From NCBI RefSeq assembly GCF_016888005.1, contig NZ_JAFDVE010000029.1:23818-87817 (forward strand): a DNA stretch of 64,000 nt, given 5' to 3'. The position numbers and the translations under genes were made by a program. The notes below the pieces were generated by a model, which saw only the letters and a list, made by a program, of their open reading frames with translations, was not told the origin of the DNA and made no database searches. The stretch is from Phycicoccus sp. CSK15P-2. GTDB lineage: Bacteria > Actinomycetota > Actinomycetes > Actinomycetales > Dermatophilaceae. This document shows positions 23,863-32,754 of this stretch, piece after piece (the first letter of the stretch is position 1; every line of letters begins with the position of its first letter).

Positions 23863-24807
23863 ATGCCGTTGGACCCGGGTCGACCACCGAAGCTGCTCCT
23901 CCTCGACTCCGCCTCGCTGTACTTCCGGGCGTTCTACGGAGTGCCGGACCAGCGCAAGGACACCTCCGAGACGCCGACCAACGCGCTGCGTGGCTTCCTC
24001 GACATGGTCGCCACGCTCGTCGGCCGGTACTCCCCCAGCCACCTCGTGGCCTGCTGGGACGACGACTGGCGGCCCCGGTGGCGGGTCGAGCTCGTCCCGA
24101 CGTACAAGACACACCGGCTCACTCAGGGCTCCGAGACCGCCGAGGAGAGCCCGGACGACCTCACCCCCCAGGTGCCGCTCATCCGCGACGCCCTCGCCGC
24201 CGTCGGCATCGCCCGTCTCGGGGTGCCGGAGTGCGAGGCGGACGACGTCATCGGCACCCTCGCCACGCGCCACCACGGTGTCATGCCCGTCGATATCGTG
24301 ACCGGCGACCGCGACCTCCTCCAGCTCGTCGACGACGACCACCACGTCCGGGTGCTCTACACGGGCAAGGGCGGGGTGCGCGAGCCGGACGTCTTCACCG
24401 CCGCGGCGCTCCGGGAGAGGTACGGCGTGCCGAGCGGCGACGCCTACCTCGACATGTCCGTCCTGCGTGGCGACACGAGCGACGGCCTGCCGGGCGTCAA
24501 GGGCATCGGCGACAAGACGGCGGCGGCCCTGGTCGCCGAGTACGGCTCGCTCACAGGCCTGCGCGAGGCGCTGGCGGCCGGCGACCCAGCCATCAAGGGC
24601 GCCCGGCGGACCAACCTCGAGGCGGCGTCCGACTACCTCGACGTCGCGCCACAGGTGGTCCGGGTGGTGCGGGACGCGCCCGTCGCGGACGTCGGTCTCG
24701 CGCTCCCCGAGGAGGTCGCCGACCGGCTGGCACTCGACGAGCTCGCGGCGCGCCTCGGGGTCGAGAACCCCGTCGGTCGCCTGCTCACGGCCCTCGGTCT
24801 GGCGTGA
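23863..24807 (+). CDS. 5'-3' exonuclease (Pol I-type, stand-alone)
   Basis: This 314-residue structure-specific nuclease is homologous to the N-terminal domain of DNA polymerase I. Metal-binding acidic clusters appear in LLLLDSASLYFRAFYG, CEADDVIGTLATRH and VTGDRDLLQLVDD. The helix-hairpin-helix DNA clamp is GDTSDGLPGVKGIGDKTAAA. It would act in RNA-primer removal or flap processing beside the polA-encoded activity. ATG 23863 is preferred over an in-frame codon at 23827, because conserved sequence starts with PPKLLLLDSAS. Confidence 0.9.
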   Translation: MPLDPGRPPKLLLLDSASLYFRAFYGVPDQRKDTSETPTNALRGFLDMVATLVGRYSPSHLVACWDDDWRPRWRVELVPTYKTHRLTQGSETAEESPDDLTPQVPLIRDALAAVGIARLGVPECEADDVIGTLATRHHGVMPVDIVTGDRDLLQLVDDDHHVRVLYTGKGGVREPDVFTAAALRERYGVPSGDAYLDMSVLRGDTSDGLPGVKGIGDKTAAALVAEYGSLTGLREALAAGDPAIKGARRTNLEAASDYLDVAPQVVRVVRDAPVADVGLALPEEVADRLALDELAARLGVENPVGRLLTALGLA

Positions 24808-24955
24808 CCTGACCGGCGGACCGCGCAGGGCGGCAGAGCCGTGACGAGCGGGAGACACCGAGCCCACAGCCGGCACCCGGGCCAGGCACGTCAGGGAGGC
24901 CAGGGCTCGGCTCGATGTATCCCGCCCGTCGACTCCACCGCCCGCCCGGCGTGCG

Positions 24956-25498
24956 TCAGCCCCGGTCGCAGTCGGCCGGGTCCGGGCACTCGGTGACGAC
25001 CAGGCCGTCCGGCCCCTCGACGACCTGGACGGACAGCGTCCCCAGGGCCTCGGGGCGCCCTGACGCGTCGGTCTCCGGGCTGGCGAGGACGACGTCCAGG
25101 CTTCCGGCCGTGGTGGCCCGCGCGGTGACGGGCGCGACGAGGTCGGTACTTCGCCACCACCGGATGCCGGTTCCGCGCGGCACCTCCACCCCGCCGCGGC
25201 CCGTGACGCTGACGAGCACCGGCTCGGCGTCGGCAGGGACGTCCGGGACGGCCCGGACGCACAGGACGGCCTCGACCCGTCCGTCGTGCACGAGCCGCTT
25301 CCGGTCACGGACGGCCAGCGCGGCGTCCCAGGCCAGGGCGGGGTCCGGCGCAGGTCTGGTGCGGAGGCACTCGGTGGCGTTAGTCGGTGGCCAGGTCTCG
25401 GGCCGCTGCGGGCGCTCCGGGCCCGGGAGGTCCGTGCATCCGGGGAGGACGCACACGACGGCCGCCGCCGCCAGGCCCCGGGCACCGTGGCCGGCCAC
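24956..25498 (-). CDS. Putative lipoprotein of unknown function
   Basis: This 180-residue protein has an N-terminal hydrophobic segment and lipobox VCVLPGC (Cys21), so it should be lipid-anchored outside the membrane. The mature part includes ECLRTRP, LVHDGRVEAVLCVRAVPDVP and a C-terminal CPDPADCDRG, giving several cysteines that could pair. I recognise no family. GTG 25498 follows the helicase stop by eight bases on the same strand, so it is probably co-transcribed with helY. Confidence 0.6.
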   Translation of the reverse strand: MAGHGARGLAAAAVVCVLPGCTDLPGPERPQRPETWPPTNATECLRTRPAPDPALAWDAALAVRDRKRLVHDGRVEAVLCVRAVPDVPADAEPVLVSVTGRGGVEVPRGTGIRWWRSTDLVAPVTARATTAGSLDVVLASPETDASGRPEALGTLSVQVVEGPDGLVVTECPDPADCDRG

Positions 25499-25506
25499 GA
25501 CGCGAG

Positions 25507-28320
25507 TCAGTCCAGCCGGTCGGCCGCGACGACACCACGCATGACCGCGTCGACCGCCGTCCGGGCCGTCCGTCGCAGCACGGGGTCGCTCGCGGCGTCG
25601 CCCACCTGGTCCAGCAGGTCGACGAGCTGTTTGCACCGCCGGACGAAGTCGCCCGCCGCCATGTCCTGGCCGCGCAGCACGTCGTCGAGCCGGCCACCGG
25701 ACGCCCAGCGGTGCACCATCCAGGCCATCCCGCCGTCCGGCATCGAGGTGGTCGGGAGGTCGTGCTCGGTCTCGAGGTCCTCGATGTGCGACCACAGCCG
25801 GTCCATCTCCCGCACCGCGTCGGCGACGTCGTCCGTCGGCATCCGCGGCGACACGTCCGCCTCCTCGTGGCGCGGCTCGTGCACCAGGGCCGAGACGGCC
25901 GCCGCGAGCCCCGGTGCGTCGAGGCGCTTCCACACGTCGTGTCGCAGGCACTCGGCGGCCAGCAGGTCCTTCTCCGTGTACAGCCGCCGGAGCCGCTCGC
26001 CCCGTTCGGTGACGACCGCGCCGCGATCCTCGAGGTAGCCCAGCGACTCGAGGGCGTCGCAGATCCGGTCGAAGGTACGGGCGACGGTGTTCGTGCGCCC
26101 CTCGACACGGCGCTGCAGGCCGGTGGTCTCGCGCTTCAGGCGCCACCAGCGCTCAGCCCAGCGGGCGTGGTCCTCGCGCTCCGGACACTCGTGGCAGGGA
26201 TGCTCGCGCAGCTGATGGCGCAGGTGCGTCACCAGGTCGGTGTCGGCGCCGGACCCGGCGTCACGACGGCGGCGCGACGGCGCGTCCTCGATCCCCCGGG
26301 GTGTGGCGATCCGCAGCGACGTCGCGAGGTCGCGCCGTGCCTTCGGGGACTTGGGGTTGAAGTGCGAGGGCACCTTCACGGTCGCCATCGCCTCCACCGG
26401 CTCCGGGACGTCGACGAGGGTCAGCCGCCGGAACTGCTTGTCCTCCGTGACGACACCGGGACCCGTCGGCGCTCCCTTGGCCGTCCGGGCCGGCTGCACG
26501 ACCACGGCCCACCCCGCGCGACGGCCGGCGGGGATCTTGATGACGTCGCCGACGCGCAGCCTCTCCATCGAGACCGCGGCCTCGGCGCGACGGGACGCGG
26601 CGCGGGCCTTGCGGCCGTCCTTCTCGGCGTCGGCGAGCTCACGGCGGATCCGGGCGTACTCGCGGAAGTCGCCGTGGTCGCAGTGCATCGCCTCGGCGTA
26701 CCCGGCGAGACCCTCCTCGTTCTTGCGCAGCTGGGTCGCGATGCCGACGACGGCGCGGTCGGCCTGGAACTGCGCGAACGAGGTCTCGAGCACCTCGCGC
26801 GCGACCTCGCGTCCCACCTGGGACACGAGGTTGACCGCCATGTTGTAGGTCGGACGGAAGCTGGACCTCAGCGGGTAGGTACGGGTCGAGGCGAGACCGC
26901 CGACGGCCATGGGGTCCATGCCGCGGGTCCACTGGACCACCGCGTGCCCCTCGACGTCGATGCCCCGCCGCCCCGCGCGGCCGGTCAGCTGGGTGTACTC
27001 GGCGGGCGTGATGTCGACGTGTGCCTCGCCGTTGTACTTGACGAGCTTCTCGAGGACGACCGTGCGGGCCGGCATGTTGATGCCCAGTGCCAGCGTCTCG
27101 GTGGCGAAAACGGCCCGGATCCGCCCCTCGGTGAAGAGCGCCTCGACGATCTCGCGGAACAGCGGCAGCATCCCCGCGTGGTGCGCGGCGAAGCCGCGGG
27201 TCAGGCCCTCGACGAAGTCCCAGTAGCCCAGGACGCCCAGGTCCTCGTCCGCGAGGGACTCGACGCGGTCCTCGACGTACCGGCGGATGCGGTCGGCGTC
27301 GCGCTCCGGCACGAGCCGGGTGCCGGCGGAGAGGAGCTGCCCCACGGCGGCCTCGCAGCCCACCCGGCTGAAGATGAACGTGATGGCGGGCAGCAGGCCC
27401 TCGCGGTCGAGGTCCTCCACGACCTCGGCACGGGTGGCGCCGCCGCCCGGACGGCCGCCCCGGGCGAAACCTCGTCCACCCGGGCCGCCCCCGGGGCCCC
27501 GCGGCGGGGTGTGGTCGCGCTTGCCCTTGCCGGCACGCTTGCCCATCCGGTCCCGGCCGCCGAGGCGCCGCGCGTCCTCGACGTACCGGCCACGCTGCTC
27601 GGCACCGCGGATGGCGTGCAGGAGGTCGGGGTTCACCCGGTTGCCGGCGAAGAGGTCGAACATCGTCGTGCCGACCATCATGTGCTGGAACAGCGGGACG
27701 GGCCGGTGCTCGGACACCACGACCGCGTGGTTGCCCCGGACCTCGGCCAGCCAGTCGCCGAACTCCTCGGCGTTGCTCACCGTCGCCGAGAGCGACACGA
27801 CCTGCACTGACTCGGGCAGGTGGATGATGACCTCCTCCCACACCGCGCCGCGGAACCGGTCGGCGAGGTAGTGCACCTCGTCCATGACGACGAACCCGAG
27901 CCCGGTCAGGGTCGAGGAGCCCGCGTACATCATGTTGCGCAGCACCTCGGTCGTCATGACGACGACCGGCGCCTCGCCGTTGACCGACGAGTCGCCGGTG
28001 AGCAGCCCGACGTTCTCGGCACCGTGGCGGCGCACGAGGTCGTGGTACTTCTGGTTCGACAGCGCCTTGATGGGGGTCGTGTAGAACGCCTTGCGGCCGG
28101 TTGCGAGGGCGAGGTGCACCGCGAACTCGCCGACGATCGTCTTGCCCGCCCCGGTGGGGGCGGCGACGAGCACACCCTGCCCGGCCTCCACCGCCTCGCA
28201 GGCGTCCACCTGGAAGTCGTCGAGCGGGAAGTCGAGACCCGCGACGAAGCGGCCGAGCTCCGAGTGCTCCCTGCGGTTCCGGGCCTTGGCCGCGGCGTAC
28301 CGCTCGGCGGGACTGGGCAT
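25507..28320 (-). CDS. helY: Ski2/Mtr4-like DEVH-box RNA helicase
   Basis: This 937-residue superfamily 2 helicase has Walker A APTGAGKT at 54-61, DEVH at 147-150 and a motif III SAT shortly after. RecA-like domain 2 contains TLALGINMPARTVV and a QLTGRAGRRGID motif VI. The last 150 or so residues (WSHIEDLETEHDLPTTSMPD to the end) match the DSHCT domain of Mtr4/Ski2. A Gly/Arg-rich insert lies near 265-290. The role is probably RNA turnover or structure remodelling. It follows the Tat/diacylglycerol-kinase genes, as it does in many actinobacteria. Confidence 0.92.
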   Translation of the reverse strand: MPSPAERYAAAKARNRREHSELGRFVAGLDFPLDDFQVDACEAVEAGQGVLVAAPTGAGKTIVGEFAVHLALATGRKAFYTTPIKALSNQKYHDLVRRHGAENVGLLTGDSSVNGEAPVVVMTTEVLRNMMYAGSSTLTGLGFVVMDEVHYLADRFRGAVWEEVIIHLPESVQVVSLSATVSNAEEFGDWLAEVRGNHAVVVSEHRPVPLFQHMMVGTTMFDLFAGNRVNPDLLHAIRGAEQRGRYVEDARRLGGRDRMGKRAGKGKRDHTPPRGPGGGPGGRGFARGGRPGGGATRAEVVEDLDREGLLPAITFIFSRVGCEAAVGQLLSAGTRLVPERDADRIRRYVEDRVESLADEDLGVLGYWDFVEGLTRGFAAHHAGMLPLFREIVEALFTEGRIRAVFATETLALGINMPARTVVLEKLVKYNGEAHVDITPAEYTQLTGRAGRRGIDVEGHAVVQWTRGMDPMAVGGLASTRTYPLRSSFRPTYNMAVNLVSQVGREVAREVLETSFAQFQADRAVVGIATQLRKNEEGLAGYAEAMHCDHGDFREYARIRRELADAEKDGRKARAASRRAEAAVSMERLRVGDVIKIPAGRRAGWAVVVQPARTAKGAPTGPGVVTEDKQFRRLTLVDVPEPVEAMATVKVPSHFNPKSPKARRDLATSLRIATPRGIEDAPSRRRRDAGSGADTDLVTHLRHQLREHPCHECPEREDHARWAERWWRLKRETTGLQRRVEGRTNTVARTFDRICDALESLGYLEDRGAVVTERGERLRRLYTEKDLLAAECLRHDVWKRLDAPGLAAAVSALVHEPRHEEADVSPRMPTDDVADAVREMDRLWSHIEDLETEHDLPTTSMPDGGMAWMVHRWASGGRLDDVLRGQDMAAGDFVRRCKQLVDLLDQVGDAASDPVLRRTARTAVDAVMRGVVAADRLD

Positions 28321-28341
28321 GGCCTCAGGCTACGTCAGCGC

Positions 28342-29229
28342 TCAGGCCAGGACGGTGAGCACACCCGGCACGGCCTCGAGCGAGACCGGGAGGGGCGCGT
28401 ACCGCTCGCCGTCGGCGTACGACACGATGCCCGTGGCCTCGAGCCGGACGCGCGCGGCCCGCCGTACCTCGACGGCCGGATGGGTCACGTGCTCCCCCCG
28501 GAACACCGACGGGAAGACCCGGAGGAACTCCGGCACCGGGATGCGGTGCAGGACGAGGACGTCGAGGAGCCCGTCGTCGAAGCGGGCGCCCGGAGTCACC
28601 CGCATCCCCCCGCCGTAGGACGGGCCGTTCCCGACCGCGACGAGCATCGCGTCGGTCTCCACCCGGTCACCGTCGAGGTCGAGGACGTACGGGATCGGCC
28701 GGAAGACCGGGAGCTCCCGCAGGATCGCGAGGTTGTACCGCATGGCGCCCTTGGGCCAGCTCCAGCCGTTGGCCCGTTCGTTGACGACAGCGTCGAACCC
28801 CCCGGCGAGAACCCCGACGAACCAGCGCTGCTCCCCCGAGGGCGCGACGTGCCGAGCCGCATCGACCCGGCGGGTGCGCCCCTCGAGGACTCGCTCGACC
28901 GCCTCGGCGGCGTCCTGCACCGGCAGGCCGAGCTCGCGCGCGATGTCGTTGCCGGTGCCGGCCGCGACGATCCCCAGCGGGACGTCGGTCCCCGCGACGA
29001 GGTTGGCACCGAGATGGACCATCCCGTCGCCACCCACGACGACGAGGGCGTCCACCGACCGGTCGGCGACGGCCGCCCGCCCGTGCTCGAGCGCTCCCCG
29101 CGCGTCCGCGGCCGAGAGGTCGACGACGTCGGCCCCCGCCGCCCGAAGAAGCGTGAGGGCCTCGAGCCCGACGCGCCTGCCGGTGTTGCGACCCGAGGTG
29201 GGGTTGACCAGCACCCCGAGGCGGGTCAC
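28342..29229 (-). CDS. Diacylglycerol/lipid kinase (DagK family)
   Basis: This 295-residue DAGK-catalytic-domain protein contains VLVNPTSGRNTGRR, VVVGGDGMVHLGANLV (GGDG nucleotide motif) and LGIVAAGTGNDIARELG, which are the hallmarks of the family. A C-terminal beta-sandwich (LDVLVLHRIPVPEFLRVFPS) follows. It would phosphorylate diacylglycerol or a related lipid with ATP. GTG 29229 overlaps the tatC stop in a GTGA, and helY lies 21 bp downstream, so all three are probably one transcript. Confidence 0.88.
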   Translation of the reverse strand: MTRLGVLVNPTSGRNTGRRVGLEALTLLRAAGADVVDLSAADARGALEHGRAAVADRSVDALVVVGGDGMVHLGANLVAGTDVPLGIVAAGTGNDIARELGLPVQDAAEAVERVLEGRTRRVDAARHVAPSGEQRWFVGVLAGGFDAVVNERANGWSWPKGAMRYNLAILRELPVFRPIPYVLDLDGDRVETDAMLVAVGNGPSYGGGMRVTPGARFDDGLLDVLVLHRIPVPEFLRVFPSVFRGEHVTHPAVEVRRAARVRLEATGIVSYADGERYAPLPVSLEAVPGVLTVLA

Positions 29230-30038
29230 AGCTCGGAGGCCTCGGTGTCGTCGACGTCGAGCCAGTCGGGACGGTTCGCAGCCCGCCGCCTGTCGAGGAT
29301 CCGGCACACGAACCAGGCGCCGAAGTAGAGCAGCGTCAGCGGGAGGGCGAAGACGAACATCGTGAAGGGGTCGGCGGTGGGGGTCGCGACCGCCGCGAAC
29401 ACGAAGATCAGGACGACGGCCACCCGCCAGCCCTTGATGAGCCGGCTCGCAGGCATCGCCCCGATGACGTTGAGCCCGACGAGGAAGACCGGGAAGAGGA
29501 AGCCCAGACCGAAGACGAGGATGAACCGCGTGACGAACGACAGGTACATCGAGACCTGCTGGATGTTCGAGGTCCCCTCCGGCGAGAGCCCGTAGAGGAT
29601 CGACAGGCTCTGCGGGAGGATCAGGTACGCGAGCAGCACGCCGGTGAGGAACAGCGGAACGGTCGCGACGAAGAAGGCCAGGGAGATGCGCTTCTCCTTG
29701 CGGGTGAGCCCCGGCAGGACGAACGCCCACACCTGGTACAGCCAGACCGGGCTCGACGCGATGACGCCGACGAAGATCGACAGGCTGATCAAGTTGGAGA
29801 GTGCGGACGTCGCCTCCGCGAAGTTCAGGCTGATGTCGTTCTCGGGATGCAGGTCCGCGTAGGTCTGGAAGGGGGCCTTGAGGAACTGGAAGATCCTGTC
29901 GTAGAAGAACCCGGCGACGATGGCGCCGGTGACGACGGCCGCAGCCGACACGAAGAGACGCCGACGGAACTCCTTGAGGTGTTCCGTCAGCGTCATCCGG
30001 CCCTCGGGGTCCCGAGGGCTCCGTCGAGCGCGAGCCAT
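29226..30038 (-). CDS. tatC: Twin-arginine translocase subunit TatC
   Basis: This 270-residue six-helix membrane protein recognises twin-arginine signal peptides. The conserved N-terminal MTLTEHLKEFRRRLFVSAAA, the FLKAPFQ region, and SPVWLYQVWAFVLPGLTRKE are all present. The C-terminal cytosolic tail (ILDRRRAANRPDWLDVDDTE) is acidic. The start ATG is 19 bp downstream of tatA. A separate tatB is not present here. A likely client in this window is the M15 peptidase at 42709 with its RR signal. Confidence 0.96.
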   Translation of the reverse strand: MARARRSPRDPEGRMTLTEHLKEFRRRLFVSAAAVVTGAIVAGFFYDRIFQFLKAPFQTYADLHPENDISLNFAEATSALSNLISLSIFVGVIASSPVWLYQVWAFVLPGLTRKEKRISLAFFVATVPLFLTGVLLAYLILPQSLSILYGLSPEGTSNIQQVSMYLSFVTRFILVFGLGFLFPVFLVGLNVIGAMPASRLIKGWRVAVVLIFVFAAVATPTADPFTMFVFALPLTLLYFGAWFVCRILDRRRAANRPDWLDVDDTEASEL

Positions 30039-30057
30039 CCAGCCGGTCAGCGAGCGG

Positions 30058-30363
30058 TCAGGCCACCGGGCCGGACTGGTTGTCCGTGCGCGGTGACTTC
30101 TCGCGGACCGCGTTGCCGGACTCGTCCGGGGTCACGACGTTGTCGACCGAGCGGTCCGAGCTGATCGTGTCGCCCTTCACGGTCTCGGAGGAGGCCGTGG
30201 ACTTGCCCGCCTCGTGCTCCTTCTTCATCTCGTCGACCTCGGACTTGAACACGCGGGCCGAGCGCCCGAGGCTGCGCGCGGCGTCCGGCAGCCGCTTCCA
30301 GCCGAAGATGAGAATGATCAGCACCGCGATGATGATGATCTCGGTGGGTCCGATCCTGCCCAT
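30058..30363 (-). CDS. tatA: Twin-arginine translocase subunit TatA
   Basis: This 101-residue protein has an N-terminal transmembrane helix ([20 protein letters not shown]) with the FGxKRLP-like hinge, then an amphipathic helix ([20 protein letters not shown]) and a charged tail. TatA oligomers form the protein-conducting element of the Tat system with TatC, encoded 19 bp downstream. In many actinobacteria tatA-tatC follow pafBC, as here. Confidence 0.95.
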   Translation of the reverse strand: MGRIGPTEIIIIAVLIILIFGWKRLPDAARSLGRSARVFKSEVDEMKKEHEAGKSTASSETVKGDTISSDRSVDNVVTPDESGNAVREKSPRTDNQSGPVA

Positions 30364-30398
30364 GTGGGTCCATCCCCTTCGAAGAAGTCCGGTCGTCG

Positions 30399-30716
30399 TC
30401 AGTCTACGCGGGCCCAGGCGGGCATCCGGCGCGCCCTGCGCTCGGAGCGTTCGGCGCGCTGTGCCGCCCGTCGCCGTTCATGGTCCGCCCTCAGTCTGTG
30501 CGGGTCCTGCGTGACGGCTGTGGGCGGGGTGTCCTCCGTGGTGTCCTGCCGGTCCACGGCGGCGGAGAGCTCGGCGAGGGCTTGCTCGGCGCGGCCGACC
30601 TCCCGGCCGAGGGACCGCACGGAGCCCCACAGGGCGCGTGACCGCCACCACACCAGGGCCGCGCCTCCGGTGAGGAGAACGGCCCAGAGCAGCAGCCAGA
30701 CCCACCACGGCAGCAC
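30399..30716 (-). CDS. Single-helix membrane protein, hypothetical
   Basis: This 105-residue protein has an N-terminal hydrophobic helix ([20 protein letters not shown]) followed by a short helical region ([20 protein letters not shown]) and a very basic C-terminus ([20 protein letters not shown]). I recognise no characterised family. It lies between pafC and tatA on the same strand, with gaps of 3 and 35 bp, so it is almost certainly in that operon. Its topology suggests a cytosolic tail. Confidence 0.65.
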   Translation of the reverse strand: MLPWWVWLLLWAVLLTGGAALVWWRSRALWGSVRSLGREVGRAEQALAELSAAVDRQDTTEDTPPTAVTQDPHRLRADHERRRAAQRAERSERRARRMPAWARVD

Positions 30717-30719
30717 GGG

Positions 30720-31706
30720 TCAGTCCCCCGGGACGGGATAGGCGGCCAGCGCGTCGGCAGCGCCCTCGCGGACCTCGGCGACGACGTCGGCGGGCTCGAG
30801 CACCCACCCACGACCACCCAGCCGCCAGAGCAGGCGGCGCAGCCAGGCGGTGTCGGCGGTGCGGAGCGTGACGACCTCTCCCCCACCGTCCGCGGCGGTG
30901 ACCTCCCGTATGGAGTCGACCGCGTAGTAGTCCGACACCCAGGTCGCACCGGGAAGGAGGCGCAGCGTGACGACGACGTCGTCCGGGGCCGGCCGGAAGG
31001 TGCCCTCGGCCAGGTCACGCTCGGTGGCCTGTGGCGGCGGGGTGCCGTCGACGTCGAGGACGTCCAGGGACTCGACCCGGTCGAGGCGGAACAGCCGGGT
31101 GTCCTCGGCGCGGTGACACCACCCCTCGAGGTACCACTGGCCGTCGATGCCGATGACGCGCATCGGGTCGACGTCGCGCTCGGTCGCCTCGTCACGGGCC
31201 GGGACCACGTAGCGCAGGTGGACCCGGCGACGGTCCGCGACGGCCCGTCGGGCCCGGGCCAGCAGCTCTGCGTCACCGCCCTGGGCCACCTCGGCCCGGA
31301 CCCGACCGGCCGGTCCCGCGGCGTCTCCGGCGGCGGCCTCGAGCTTGGCCAGCGCGCGGTCGACCGCGTCGCGCTCGTCGAGCCCGGGGACCTCCCGCAG
31401 CGCCCGCAGCCCAACGACGAGGGTGACCGCCTCGTCGACCCCGAGACGGAGCGGCCTCGCGATGGAGTCGGCGTTGCCGACGAAGACGCGCCCGCCCTCC
31501 CAGTCGGCCTCGATGAGCTCGTCGGGCATCTGCCCGTAGCCGCAGAGGAAGAGCAGGCGAAGGTCGGCCTCGAGCTGCGCCACGCTCACGCCCAGGTCGG
31601 CAGCGGCCCGGGTGAGGTCGATGCCCTGCCGGTTGACGAGCCACGGCACCATCGTGAGGAGCCGGCCGAGCCGTGCGGTCGCGCTCTCGCTGGGTGTCGA
31701 CGGCAT
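30720..31706 (-). CDS. pafC: Proteasome accessory factor C (WYL regulator)
   Basis: This 328-residue protein has an N-terminal winged-helix (LLTMVPWLVNRQGIDLTRAA) and a WYL domain (RVHLRYVVPARDEATERDVD; IGIDGQWYLEGWCHRAEDTR). PafB and PafC form a heterodimer that activates DNA-damage genes independently of LexA in mycobacteria. Its ATG shares one base with the pafB stop (TGATG), so the two should be co-translated. It is typically co-located with the pupylation genes. Confidence 0.92.
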   Translation of the reverse strand: MPSTPSESATARLGRLLTMVPWLVNRQGIDLTRAAADLGVSVAQLEADLRLLFLCGYGQMPDELIEADWEGGRVFVGNADSIARPLRLGVDEAVTLVVGLRALREVPGLDERDAVDRALAKLEAAAGDAAGPAGRVRAEVAQGGDAELLARARRAVADRRRVHLRYVVPARDEATERDVDPMRVIGIDGQWYLEGWCHRAEDTRLFRLDRVESLDVLDVDGTPPPQATERDLAEGTFRPAPDDVVVTLRLLPGATWVSDYYAVDSIREVTAADGGGEVVTLRTADTAWLRRLLWRLGGRGWVLEPADVVAEVREGAADALAAYPVPGD

Positions 31707-32719
31707 CAGGCCTCCCCTCGCTCGTGGGCCGCACGCGCTCCGCGCAGCCGGGCGACGACCGCCTCGACGAGCTCGGCGGGCTGCTCGACGACGACGTCCG
31801 CGCCGTAGCCCGCGAGCTCCTCGGCGAAGCCGTCGAGGTCGGTGTAGTCGAGGTCGGCCAGCGACCAGGTGTCGTCGACGTCGCCGAGGGTGCGTGCCCG
31901 CCGACGCAGTGCGTGCCCGGTGCCGCCCCGGATGCGCAGGACCGCCGGGCTGGGCCGGGTCCCGGGGTCGGCCGCGTCCCGGGCCATGACCTCGGCCTGG
32001 TGGTCCTCGGGCACCTCGAAGGCCCCGGCCGGTCCCACGGTGCGCACCGGTCCGGAGATGCGCGACAGCCGGAAGACGCGCGGTGCCTCGCGGTCCTCGT
32101 CGAAGGCCGTGAGGTACCAGCGACCGTGCCACGACACGAGCGACCACGGCTGGACGTGCCGCTCGGACGCCTCCGTGGCCTCGGGGCGGCGGTAGTCGAA
32201 GCGCAGCCGGACCCGGCGGAGCACGGCGTCCTTGACCGCGTCGAACGCCGGCTCGGTGGTCCGCAGCCGTGGCTCGATGCCGATGAGCGCGTCGGCGTCC
32301 CGCTCGACCCCCGCGGCCCGCAGCTTGCGCAGCGCCTGGGCTGCCGGGCCCGCCAGGGACGCCTGGGCCCAGGTGCGGCTCGCGAGGCCGAGCACGGCCA
32401 GCTCGTCCTGCTCGAACTCGATGTCCGGCAGCGCGTAGTCCCGCTGGTGGATGCGGTACCCGGGCTCGTCCTCCCAGAGGGCGTCGATGTCCTCGGTGAC
32501 GAGCGGGATGCCGAGCTCGCGCAGCTCGTCCTTGTCGCGCTCGAACATCCGCTCGAAGGCCTCCGTGGAGGCGTTCGAGCCGTACTGCGGGACGAGCTGG
32601 CGGATCTGGGCCTTGGACAGCGGGCGCCGCGCGTAGAGGAGGACCAGGACGAGGTTGAGGAGCCGTTCGGTCTTGGTCTGCGCGGCGCTCGGCGCACCAC
32701 CCCCGGACTGGCTGCTCAC
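31706..32719 (-). CDS. pafB: Proteasome accessory factor B (WYL regulator)
   Basis: This 337-residue protein has a winged-helix N-terminus (LLNLVLVLLYARRPLSKAQI), the EAFERMFERDKDELRELGIP segment typical of PafB, and a WYL domain (VRLRFDYRRPEATEASERHV; WSLVSWHGRWYLTAFDEDRE). It partners with PafC. The GTG start is 36 bp from the divergently transcribed DUF3866 gene, so the promoter must lie in this short gap. Confidence 0.92.
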   Translation of the reverse strand: MSSQSGGGAPSAAQTKTERLLNLVLVLLYARRPLSKAQIRQLVPQYGSNASTEAFERMFERDKDELRELGIPLVTEDIDALWEDEPGYRIHQRDYALPDIEFEQDELAVLGLASRTWAQASLAGPAAQALRKLRAAGVERDADALIGIEPRLRTTEPAFDAVKDAVLRRVRLRFDYRRPEATEASERHVQPWSLVSWHGRWYLTAFDEDREAPRVFRLSRISGPVRTVGPAGAFEVPEDHQAEVMARDAADPGTRPSPAVLRIRGGTGHALRRRARTLGDVDDTWSLADLDYTDLDGFAEELAGYGADVVVEQPAELVEAVVARLRGARAAHERGEA

Positions 32720-32754
32720 CGGGCAGACGCTACCCGACGGCTACGCTGCCCGAC

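Noticed and set aside
23011..25485. Long minus-strand frame across the exonuclease gene
   Set aside because: The region opposite 23863-24807 is antisense to a nuclease with all family motifs. The methyltransferase domain starts at 23766 with a good ribosome-binding site.
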